Shown piece by piece: positions 1 to 8,368 of a stretch of 64,000 bases of DNA. Location of the stretch: assembly GCF_029867415.1 (NCBI RefSeq), contig NC_081185.1, positions 119,329,987-119,393,986 of the forward strand. The letters are read 5' to 3'. The notes under the pieces were generated by a model. The model ran no database searches and was not told the origin of the DNA. It was given only the letters and a program-made list of their open reading frames with translations. The position numbers were made by a program, and so were the translations under genes. This stretch comes from Vicia villosa. Its lineage: Eukaryota > Streptophyta > Magnoliopsida > Fabales > Fabaceae. Each line of letters starts with the position of its first letter. Position 1 is the first letter of the stretch.

Positions 1-249
1 CTTTGCACCAAGCTGGTTGACTCTGATGATATTCAAACGTTGTATTCACAAACATCAGATCAGAAGGAAGTACAAGTGGCAAGCTACACTGACTGACAAA
101 AGGAACGTTAAAAGCTATTATAGGCAACGTCAGTAGACACAGCGTGAACAAGGCTCGAGGTAGTTGACAAAAGCGTATAACATTAAATGCGATGCTGTAC
201 GGAACACGCAAAGCATTAAATGCACTCAACGGTCATCTTCTCCAACGCC

Positions 250-257
250 TATAAATA
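250..257 (+). promoter_or_regulatory. LTR TATA box
   Basis: TATAAATA in the 5' LTR of element A. The same box is at 7742-7749 in the 3' LTR. Element B has the weaker TATAAGTA at 44963-44970 and 58066-58073. The position, roughly 600 bp before the LTR end, implies a long R-U5 leader. Promoter role is inferred. Confidence 0.6.
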
Positions 258-493
258 TGAAGTTCTGATGAGAAGCAAGGTTAACGATTCTGAACAAAAC
301 AACTCATATTAACTTGCTGAAACTCTGTTCTATTCAAAGCTCAGAATCTTCATCTTCATCAAAGCTCACTATATTGCTGTTGTAATACATTAGTGAGATT
401 AAGCTTAAACGTTAAGAGAAATATCACAGTTTGTGATTATAGCTTTTAAGAAGCAATTGTAATACTCTTAGAATTGATTACATTAAGTTGTAA

Positions 494-683
494 GGAACTA
501 GAGTGATCGTGTGGATCAGAATACTCTAGGAAGTCTTAGAGGGTATCTAAGCAGGTTGTAACTAGAGTGATCGTGTGGATCAGAATACTCTAGAAAGTCT
601 TAGAGGGTATCTAAGCAGTTGTTCCTGGAGTGATCAGTGTGTGATCAGAAGACTCTGGAAGACTTAGTTGCTGACTAAGTGGA
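494..683 (+). repeat. ~62-bp direct repeats inside the SIRE LTR
   Basis: Three imperfect units, each built around GAGTGATC...GATCAGAA..ACTCT and ending near TATCTAAGCAG. The first two are nearly identical and the third is diverged. The block recurs in the 3' LTR (about 7987-8175) and in both LTRs of element B. It lies downstream of the TATA box, so it would be in the transcribed leader. The GATC-flanked inverted arms could fold. Function unknown. Confidence 0.8.
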
Positions 684-879
684 GAACCATTGTAATCCGT
701 GCGATTAGTGGATTAAATCCTCAGTTGAGGTAAATCATCTCTGCGGGGGTGGACTGGAGTAGTTTAGTTAACAACGAACCAGGATAAAAATAACTGTGCA
801 ATTTATTTTTATCTGTCAAGTTTTTAAAGCTACACTTATTCAAACCCCCCCCTTTCTAAGTGTTTTTCTATCCTTCAAT

Positions 880-891
880 TGGCATCAGAGC
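880..891 (+). other. Primer binding site (Met-tRNA type), copia A
   Basis: TGGCATCAGAGC starts three bases after the LTR end. It is one base away from the TGGTATCAGAGC site that plant copia elements use to pair with initiator Met-tRNA. Confidence 0.85.
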
Positions 892-963
892 GCCAGTTCT
901 AAGGTGCAAGCACTTAACCGTGTTTAGAAAAGATTCAGGAAGAGAAAAACGCTTCAGTAAAAG

Positions 964-2895
964 ATGGCTGATGAAACTGCAAAGTCTACATCTACATCTG
1001 GCTCTGCTGAGCAACACAACGGTAACAATGGTTATACTAGACCACCGGTATTTGATGGTGAAAACTTTGAATACTGGAAAGATAAACTGGAAAGTTACTT
1101 TCTTGGTCTAGATGGTGATCTATGGGATCTTCTGATGGATGGTTACAAACATCCGGTAAATGCCAGTGGCGTAAAGCTGACAAGGCAAGAAATGAGCGAT
1201 GATCAGAAGAAGCTTTTCAGGAATCATCATAAATGCAGAACTGTTTTGCTGAATGCTATCTCTCATGCTGAGTATGAGAAGATATCTAACAGGGAAACGG
1301 CCTATGACATATATGAGTCCTTGAAAATGACTCATGAAGGAAATGCTCAAGTCAAGGAGACTAAAGCTCTCGCCTTAATCCGGAAGTATGAAGCCTTCAA
1401 GATGGAGGATGATGAAGACATTGAAAAGATGTTTTCAAGATTTCAAACTCTTACTGCTGGATTGAGAGTTCTTGACAAGGGATACACAAAGGCTGATCAC
1501 GTAAAGAAGATCATCAGAAGCTTACCCAGAAGATGGGGTCCTATGGTGACTGCAGTTAAGATTGCGAAGAATCTAAATGAAGTCTCTTTGGAAGAGCTGA
1601 TCAGTGCCCTGAGGAGTCATGAAATTGAACTGGATGCAAACGAGCCTCAAAAGAAAGGTAAGTCTATTGCATTAAAATCCAATATCAAGAAAGGCACTAA
1701 CGCTTTTCAGGCTAGAGAAGAAGATCCTGAAGAATCAGAATCTGAAGAAGAAGAAAATGAACTGTCCTTGATCTCCAGAAGGCTAAATCAACTCTGGAAG
1801 AACAAGCAAAGGAAGTTCAGAGGCGTCAGAAGTTCAAAGAAATTTGAACGTGGAGAATCTTCTGATGACAGAAGATTTGACAAGAAGAAGGTCATGTGCT
1901 ATGAATGCAATGAGCCTGGACACTTCAAGAATGAATGTCCAAAACTTCAGAAGGAAAATCCCAAGAAGAAGTTTCATAAGAAGAAAGGTCTTATGGCAAC
2001 CTGGGATGAGTCAGAAGATGATTCAGACTCTGAAGATGAGCAGGCTAACTGTGCGCTGATGGCGACAGAAGATGACGGATCGGAATCTACATCAGAATCA
2101 GATTCTGAAGAGGTATTTTCTGAACTTACTAGAGATGAGTTAGTTTCCGGTCTAACTGAACTTCTGGAATTCAAGTCTCAGATTAGTCTCAAATACAAAG
2201 AGCTGAAAAAGCTATTTGAATTTGAAACAAAGAAGCTTGAGTTGGAGAATTCTGAATTAAAAGAAAAACTTTTAAAATTATCCAATAATGTTGGATCTCC
2301 TTCTGATTCAGAAAAATCCACTCCTAGTCTAAACCATATTCTGAAAGAATATGATTTAAGTTTCAGGAAGTTCTTATCTAGAAGTATTGGCAGAAGTCAG
2401 CTAGCTTCTATGATATATGCTGTGTCTGGAAACAAAAGAGTCGGCATTGGTTTTGAGGGTGAAACCCCATACAAACTTGAACCTGTTGATGAAATGAAAT
2501 TCACATACAAGCCATTGTATGATCAGTTCAAGTATGGCCACTCCCATGATATTAGGCACACTTCACATGCTCAAAGTTTTCACATAACACACACCAAAAA
2601 GCATGTGACACAACCTAGGAAATATCATGAAACTCACATTAAAAATTATCATGCTGTTCCTCCTTCTGCTTACAATGTTAAACCTAAGTTCAATCAGAAC
2701 TTGAGGAGAACTAACAAGAAAGGACCCAAGAAGATGTGGGTACCAAAGAAAAAGACTATTTCTTTTGCAGATTCTCTTGGCGACAAAGAAGATAAAAGTC
2801 AACATGTCATGTCACCTGGACTCAAGTTGGTCTCAACACTTGAAGGGAAGAAGGACTGTCTTCCAAGTTCTGAATATACAATATTGAAACATTGA
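964..2895 (+). CDS. gag: Gag polyprotein of copia A
   Basis: 643 codons from the first good ATG after the primer site. The product is the structural Gag that packages element RNA into virus-like particles in the cytoplasm. Visible parts: an N-terminal YWKDKLESYFLGLD block typical of SIRE-lineage gag (about residues 30-50), the conserved retrotransposon gag helical region (about 100-230), a basic stretch, one CCHC zinc knuckle at about 312-325 (CYEC...GH....C), acidic Ser/Glu-rich runs, and a basic C-terminus. The last ~35 codons run in a different frame over a decayed protease sequence, where the usual DSG active-site motif reads DSS. The reading frame ends in sequence joined from further downstream in pol. 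About 85 percent similar by eye to the gag of element B. The intact frame fits recent activity. Confidence 0.92.
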   Translation: MADETAKSTSTSGSAEQHNGNNGYTRPPVFDGENFEYWKDKLESYFLGLDGDLWDLLMDGYKHPVNASGVKLTRQEMSDDQKKLFRNHHKCRTVLLNAISHAEYEKISNRETAYDIYESLKMTHEGNAQVKETKALALIRKYEAFKMEDDEDIEKMFSRFQTLTAGLRVLDKGYTKADHVKKIIRSLPRRWGPMVTAVKIAKNLNEVSLEELISALRSHEIELDANEPQKKGKSIALKSNIKKGTNAFQAREEDPEESESEEEENELSLISRRLNQLWKNKQRKFRGVRSSKKFERGESSDDRRFDKKKVMCYECNEPGHFKNECPKLQKENPKKKFHKKKGLMATWDESEDDSDSEDEQANCALMATEDDGSESTSESDSEEVFSELTRDELVSGLTELLEFKSQISLKYKELKKLFEFETKKLELENSELKEKLLKLSNNVGSPSDSEKSTPSLNHILKEYDLSFRKFLSRSIGRSQLASMIYAVSGNKRVGIGFEGETPYKLEPVDEMKFTYKPLYDQFKYGHSHDIRHTSHAQSFHITHTKKHVTQPRKYHETHIKNYHAVPPSAYNVKPKFNQNLRRTNKKGPKKMWVPKKKTISFADSLGDKEDKSQHVMSPGLKLVSTLEGKKDCLPSSEYTILKH

Positions 2896-3152
2896 TTGTG
2901 GACGAATCAATAAATATCTGGTTTGATGATAAACTTGTTTCTGATGAAACAAAGCAGCTTAAGAATTTCTGCAGATACAGTTTTGTCTTATCAGAAGCTG
3001 CAGAACAAAGAAGTGAATCTCCAGAAGCTGTGTATATCAGAAGTAATGGATCAGAAGATCATTCAGATTTATATCAGCACACTTCAGAAGAAGTGTTTCC
3101 AGAAGAGAAATTTGATCATTTCAGAAGCAGTGATCGAAATCAGAAGGCGTAA
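2790..3152 (+). pseudogene. Residual pol scrap of copia A
   Basis: Two remnants are joined here. The first is a protease start in the frame offset from gag (MSCHLDSS...GRR, about 2806-2870). The second is a piece of the integrase-to-RT linker (TLIVDESINI..FDDKL, from about 2876) that matches element B near 48717-48780. Everything between (rest of protease, GAG-pre-integrase, integrase core) is gone. The linker frame stops at 3152 before any reverse transcriptase, and the RT-RNase H segment is also absent. By comparison with element B, the first deletion removed about 1.1 kb. No activity is expected. Confidence 0.8.
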
Positions 3153-3334
3153 AGCCTATTGAATATTTCACACCTGTCATCCATAATCTGATGATGAACA
3201 CGTGTCTCTACGGTCAGTACGAAGCGTGCAGTTGAAAAGACGCCGACCTAGGTAACTGTATTAAATCATTTCATTTACCATGCTATCTCTCCTAATGTCA
3301 TTTCTCATTTAATGCAAAATGATTTAAATTATTT

Positions 3335-3470
3335 TCAAATCTTTTAAATAGCCCGCTTCAACTTCTTTCTTTTCTCTGTCTCTCTATTTTTTTTTGTACA
3401 TTTTTTTTCGCTGCATCTGTTTTTCTTTTTCAAACCCTAGTCTTTGTTCTAATCTTACGACATAATCATC
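3335..3470 (+). promoter_or_regulatory. Gene-like leader before the third ORF
   Basis: A TATA-like CTTTTAAATAG (about 3341-3351) is followed by a long CT-rich stretch and AAACCCTAG (about 3432-3440), then the ATG at 3471. Element B has the same order (CT-rich run, then AAACCCTAG, then ATG at 55814). TATA plus CT-rich leader plus telo-box (AAACCCTA) is the look of a plant 5' UTR. This suggests a separate subgenomic promoter for the third ORF, which is inference only. Confidence 0.4.
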
Positions 3471-5894
3471 ATGAACTCTTCCTCTTGTTCATCTTCCTCA
3501 AAAGAAAGACTTACTTCTTCACAAATCCTTCTACGAAATTATGAATATGCTCCTTTGAAAACTTGCTTGATACCCACGAAGGACTTGGAGGTTTTATGTG
3601 AAACTGCTGTGGACTTAAACAATCTTAAAGCGAATGGCTTCAAGTGTGATGCAAGAATCCTTGAGCAAGGATGGTCCAAGTACCTAAATAGATTGGTTGG
3701 TCCAATTTATCCTGATCTTGTGAAGGATTTCTGGGTACATGCAACGGTTACCCCAACGGCCATCATTTCATTCGTGCTAGGGCATGAAGTGGTTATCTCT
3801 GAAAAACTGATCAGGAAGCTATACAATCTGAATGATGAAGAAGGTTGGTCTGGTTTTCGACATGCATCTGTTGATTGGTCGATAGTTGAAAAACAAATCT
3901 CTCAGTCTTCTGGGATTGACTCGAATAACACAGGCACCTTGAGGCCATTTTATAGAGTATGGGCTGAGATTATTCTGGGTTCTCTTCACCACAGAAAAAG
4001 GATGCTCTCCTCCTCTTACATCAGTCCAGATCACAAGCACACTCTTTTCTGCATTGGCAAAAAGACTGAGATCAACATTTCTCACATTCTGTTTGAGAAT
4101 CTGAAGACTTCAATCCTTGAGTCAAGAGAAGAGGAAAGGGCGAAGTACCCTCATCTTTCAAGAACGACTTTTCCGTTTGGAAGAATGATTTCAGACATTC
4201 TTACTGAAAGCAAAGTGCTGGACTCCATCAGAAAACTCAATGCATCCCATTTGCTTGGAGTAGTTCAAGGTCCCATTTTTAATGGTGTGGATTTGTTCAG
4301 ATTAGAACTCATTCAAAATGTACCTTCTGTGTGCCCAAGCTTCCCTGACATTCTCTCAAGAAGAGTTGCTGTTGAAGGCTTTGCCTCCTTGTTTCAAGAA
4401 GAACTGCATCAGGTTGTCAAGTCTTACCTGGAAGATTGTGTTAGGAAGCAATCAGATATTGATCCTGCTTGGATCCGTGGCAGAGTACTTTCGTCCAAGG
4501 CTGACCTTTTGAAGAAGGATCAGAAAGAACAAAAGGCTAGGATTAAAAGAAAAGCCCGAGAAGATGAGGCTAAGAAAGCCAAGAAGTTGAGAGTCACTTT
4601 TGATCCTGACAAGGTGGACTCTGAAGAACGAAGGGAGAAAAGGATTAGAGATTCCTTTCGCAGAACCAGATCTTCTTCTTCTGTGCAAATCTCCAGGCAG
4701 GTTTTTACTCCACCTCCCTCTGTCCCTAAACCATCCTTCCAATCACCTCCATCTGAACCAAAAATAAACTTCACCTTACCAAATCTTTCTCCATCAACCT
4801 CCTCCTCTCCCATTCTAAATCCCACTCCTCTAAATATTCTTCCCCCAACTCCTTCTGATAAGACTTTCTCACCAATTCCCTTTACAAATAATCCATCCTC
4901 ATCAATCATTCTCTCAGCTATTCCCTCCTCCTCATCCACCGCATCTCCACCCTCTGTATCCAATCCCTTACCTACCAGAAAATCAAAACCTTTTTGTCCT
5001 CTCTACCCGAACTACAAATTCACCCTCAATCCGCCTGAACCTGAACTTTCTACCTACCTGGAACTTTTCAGATATGAAGTAATCAATGGCTTAGACCTTC
5101 TGAAGGAAGCCTTCCTAAATGGTCAGAATGATGTTTCTACAAGAAATATCTGGAAAAGATTTCGCAAGGTGTTTCAAGAAGAAGCAGTGGGAGTACAGAA
5201 AAGACTAGTGGCTGCTGCCCCACGACCTCGTGGAATTCTGAGGAATTATGAAGACTTCTGGTTTGCTAGTCTCAAAGGAAGACATCTGTTGGAAGAGAAG
5301 CCCTTCTTGGATGATATGGAACAGTTAAGACTGGCTGCTGAAATGGAAGCAAATCCATGCAGGGATATTGTTATCTTTATTCCTGATTATCCTGTTCTGC
5401 TCGGAGACTTCAAGACTCTCTTTGACTATCTGAGGGAAAACCCTTCTGAGAAAGACCCAAGCTTGGTCATTCCAGAAGTTGTTGACCCACCAGAAGTTGA
5501 AGGTCCTTCTGCTCCCAGGAATCTAGCTGCCATTCTTCAGGCACTTGAGAATGGAGACTCGGAAATTCCTGCTGCAGAATATGGAGATGCTTCTATGCAA
5601 GAAGCAGATGTTGAAGATCATGTTGCTGAATCAGATCCTGTTGAGGAAATCCCTGCAAATGATCTATCCATGGAAGCTACAGATCAAGTTGCTATTCCTG
5701 TGGTTGAAAGCGGTGAAGCTTCTTCTGATGAATCTTCTCGTCTTGCAAGGACTCTGGAAGAAATTCAGAAGAGACAGGATGAGCAAAGCACACTCAATGC
5801 TGAGTATAGAGCTTTCATGGTGAGGCAAGATGGACACAACAATGAGGTTCAAGAGATGCTGGCCAAGATCTTGTCAAGGCTAGGGCCATCTTAG
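3471..5894 (+). CDS. Third ORF of SIRE lineage ('env-like'; plant transposon protein domain)
   Basis: 807 uninterrupted codons. The N-terminal third (about residues 60-300) resembles the putative plant transposon protein domain found in many legume ORFs (GFKCDARILEQGW, YPDLVKDFWVHA). Next come a highly charged Lys/Arg/Glu helix (about 340-410), a Pro/Ser-rich low-complexity region (about 415-520), a second globular region (about 520-660), an acidic tail, and a C-terminal heptad-like coiled coil (about 755-800). Family literature calls this position env-like. I see no signal peptide and no convincing membrane segment, so I do not support a membrane glycoprotein. Function unknown. Element B keeps only a short deleted version. 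Confidence 0.8.
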   Translation: MNSSSCSSSSKERLTSSQILLRNYEYAPLKTCLIPTKDLEVLCETAVDLNNLKANGFKCDARILEQGWSKYLNRLVGPIYPDLVKDFWVHATVTPTAIISFVLGHEVVISEKLIRKLYNLNDEEGWSGFRHASVDWSIVEKQISQSSGIDSNNTGTLRPFYRVWAEIILGSLHHRKRMLSSSYISPDHKHTLFCIGKKTEINISHILFENLKTSILESREEERAKYPHLSRTTFPFGRMISDILTESKVLDSIRKLNASHLLGVVQGPIFNGVDLFRLELIQNVPSVCPSFPDILSRRVAVEGFASLFQEELHQVVKSYLEDCVRKQSDIDPAWIRGRVLSSKADLLKKDQKEQKARIKRKAREDEAKKAKKLRVTFDPDKVDSEERREKRIRDSFRRTRSSSSVQISRQVFTPPPSVPKPSFQSPPSEPKINFTLPNLSPSTSSSPILNPTPLNILPPTPSDKTFSPIPFTNNPSSSIILSAIPSSSSTASPPSVSNPLPTRKSKPFCPLYPNYKFTLNPPEPELSTYLELFRYEVINGLDLLKEAFLNGQNDVSTRNIWKRFRKVFQEEAVGVQKRLVAAAPRPRGILRNYEDFWFASLKGRHLLEEKPFLDDMEQLRLAAEMEANPCRDIVIFIPDYPVLLGDFKTLFDYLRENPSEKDPSLVIPEVVDPPEVEGPSAPRNLAAILQALENGDSEIPAAEYGDASMQEADVEDHVAESDPVEEIPANDLSMEATDQVAIPVVESGEASSDESSRLARTLEEIQKRQDEQSTLNAEYRAFMVRQDGHNNEVQEMLAKILSRLGPS

Positions 5895-6593
5895 ATTGAG
5901 TCTGTGTTGTTTCTTTTTCGTTGCATCTGTTTTTGTGCATCTGATCTTACTTATCTTCATGTACTTCTGTACCTGCTGTTTGAACTTCAATGAAATCATC
6001 TTCTTCCTCCGTGTGTTTCGTTTTGTTTGTCTCTGAATCTTTTCTGTTTTTTGATGATATGACAAAAAGGGGGAGAAATATGTGATAAATGATTTGATTA
6101 ATCTATCAGTTGCTGGGTAAAGCTCCCACACATTTACTAACAAGAACTGCAAGTTCTATATGGTTTAAGTGTTTTGCAGGTATAAAGAAGTGAAGAGAAT
6201 CTTCAAAGCAAACACAAGAAGCAAAACCATAAGAAGTGTTATTCTGTAAAAAGAATAAGCTCATGGAAACTGAAGCAAGCTAAGTGCTGTCAAGCTTCAG
6301 AAATCAGAAGCAAGAAAGAAGAATGAATCAGAAGCACTGATAATAGAATTTGATCCATATTTGTCTATTTGCTCTGACAAAATTCTATTTGCTCTGATAT
6401 ATTATTTTAAGCCTATATGGCTCTGATACATATCATGTGTTCTAATATACATTTTATGTTCTGACTCGTTCATGCTGACTTTTGTCGTTTAGTTTTTGTT
6501 CTGTAACATTTCAGGATGTAGAGATGCTCTGATGATGCTCTGGTACATTCAACAATGTTCTGATACAAATCTAGCATGAAGTGATGTTGGTAG
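5895..6593 (+). other. 3' untranslated part of copia A with upstream purine tract
   Basis: No ORF of note. It carries ACAAAAAGGGGGAGAAA at about 6061-6077, a polypurine tract over 1 kb before the 3' LTR. The counterpart in element B is at about 56442-56458. The remainder is rich in CAGAAG and TCTGAT words. Confidence 0.6.
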
Positions 6594-6945
6594 AAATTCA
6601 AAGCTCTGAAGCTATCCGAGGGAAGCAGAAATCAGAAGCTGTGAATGTTCTAAAGATCCAGAAAACTCAAGTTCTGAAGCTATCCGAGGGAAGCAGAAAT
6701 CAGAAGCTGTGAATGTTCTGAAGATCAAAGAAATTCAAGTTCTGAAGCTGTCCTAAATGGAAGCAGAAATCAGAAACTGTGAATGTTCTGAAGATCAAAG
6801 AAATTCAAGTTCTGAAGCTGTCCTAGATGGAAGCAGGAATCAGAAGCTGTGAGTGTTCTAAGGATCTAAATAAATTCTAGTTCTGAAGCTGTCCAATGGA
6901 AGCAGAAGTCAGAAGCTATGAATTCTCTGAAGACAGAAGCTTATG
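6594..6945 (+). repeat. ~70-bp tandem repeats before the 3' LTR
   Basis: Five imperfect units, each running from AAATTCAAGTTCTGAAGCT through GGAAGCAG.AATCAGAAGCT to GTGAATGTTCTGAAGATC. The same array in element B is at about 56966-57305. The units differ from one another more than the two LTRs do, so the array predates this insertion. Confidence 0.85.
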
Positions 6946-7004
6946 TGATCGTCTCTACCGAAATAATCAGGGAAGTCTTTTATTAAAGTTCTTCGAGTAT
7001 TTAT

Positions 7005-7170
7005 TTCAGGGGGAGATTATTTATCTCAGGGGGAGATTGTTAATCTCAGGGGGAGACATATTCACATGCTTATGCTATAGCTGTGTAATTTGTCTTTTGC
7101 CGTCTGCTCTTTTTGATCGCAAATTCATATCATTTATATATGTTTTTGTCATCATCAAAAAGGGGGAGAT
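7005..7170 (+). other. Polypurine tract cluster, copia A
   Basis: Three copies of TCAGGGGGAGA lie at about 7006-7056. The main tract AAAAAGGGGGAGAT (7157-7170) directly abuts the LTR start TGTTAGAACA. The last one is the expected plus-strand primer. The others could be decoys or secondary primers. Confidence 0.8.
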
Positions 7171-8368
7171 TGTTAGAACAAGATTTGTTCTGATCAATTA
7201 TCTTAGTTTTGATGATAACAATAATATGAATTTTGCTTAAGATAATATGGTACTCTAATCCAATGCAATTTCCTTTTCAGGAAATATATAAAGAGTATGC
7301 ATAATTCAGCGCTCAGAAGCTTTGTCTCAAAGGGTTCAGCATGCAACATCAGAACATGGTCTGGCAAGACATCAGAAGATGGTCGAAGCAGAATCAGAAC
7401 ATGGGTCTATGGAAGCATCAGAAGAACATGAGATCAGAAGCACTGAAGTTCTGATGGTATCACGCACAGAAGCACTTCAAGGTCAGAAGATGCTTTGCAC
7501 CAAGCTGGTTGACTCTGATGATATTCAAACGTTGTATTCACAAACATCAGATCAGAAGGAAGTACAAGTGGCAAGCTACACTGACTGACAAAAGGAACGT
7601 TAAAAGCTATTATAGGCAACGTCAGTAGACACAGCGTGAACAAGGCTCGAGGTAGTTGACAAAAGCGTATAACATTAAATGCGATGCTGTACGGAACACG
7701 CAAAGCATTAAATGCACTCAACGGTCATCTTCTCCAACGCCTATAAATATGAAGTTCTGATGAGAAGCAAGGTTAACGATTCTGAACAAAACAACTCATA
7801 TTAACTTGCTGAAACTCTGTTCTATTCAAAGCTCAGAATCTTCATCTTCATCAAAGCTCACTACATTGCTGTTGTAATACATTAGTGAGATTAAGCTTAA
7901 ACGTTAAGAGAAATATCACAGTTTGTGATTATAGCTTTTAAGAAGCAATTGTAATACTCTTAGAATTGATTACATTAAGTTGTAAGGAACTAGAGTGATC
8001 GTGTGGATCAGAATACTCTAGGAAGTCTTAGAGGGTATCTAAGCAGGTTGTAACTAGAGTGATCGTGTGGATCAGAATACTCTAGAAAGTCTTAGAGGGT
8101 ATCTAAGCAGTTGTTCCTGGAGTGATCAGTGTGTGATCAGAAGACTCTGGAAGACTTAGTTGCTGACTAAGTGGAGAACCATTGTAATCCGTGCGATTAG
8201 TGGATTAAATCCTCAGTTGAGGTAAATCATCTCTGCGGGGGTGGACTGGAGTAGTTTAGTTAACAACGAACCAGGATAAAAATAACTGTGCAATTTATTT
8301 TTATCTGTCAAGTTTTTAAAGCTACACTTATTCAAACCCCCCCTTTCTAAGTGTTTTTCTATCCTTCA
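7171..8368 (+). repeat. 3' LTR of copia A (complete, 1198 bp)
   Basis: Starts TGTTAGAACA directly after the polypurine tract and ends TATCCTTCA where the gypsy gag sequence resumes. TG...CA ends, TATA box at 7742-7749, and the same ~62-bp repeats as the 5' copy. Confidence 0.95.

Larger units (their letters stand above)
1..877 (+). repeat. 5' LTR of copia A (partial)
   Basis: It matches 7493-8368 almost base for base and ends in ...TCCTTCA directly before the primer site. The first ~322 bp lie left of the window. A TATA-type box TATAAATA lies at 250-257. About 62-bp direct repeats fill 494-683. Confidence 0.95.
1..8368 (+). mobile_element. SIRE/Maximus-type Ty1/copia element A, pol-deleted
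   Basis: Order seen: 5' LTR (first ~322 bp outside the window), Met-type primer site, gag, a short scrap of pol, third ORF, tandem-repeat block, polypurine tracts, 3' LTR. The LTRs align with a constant offset of 7492. I saw one substitution (372 versus 7864) and one C-run length change over about 876 bp, so insertion is very recent. Protease, integrase, reverse transcriptase and RNase H are missing, so movement would need enzymes from a relative. It sits inside the gag of a minus-strand gypsy element. The gag sequence and the presence of a third ORF place it in the SIRE/Maximus lineage (family knowledge). The target duplication cannot be checked because the left end is outside the window. 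Confidence 0.9.

Noticed and set aside
1..877. Non-retroviral host gene promoter
   Set aside because: Near identity to 7493-8368 shows it is an LTR.
2892..3152. 86-codon frame as a separate gene
   Set aside because: It begins at a non-ATG codon and matches the integrase-RT linker of element B, so it is a pol remnant.
4452..4963. Two long minus-strand frames opposite the third ORF
   Set aside because: They are antisense shadows of the Pro/Ser-rich part of the 807-codon ORF, with no independent gene signals.
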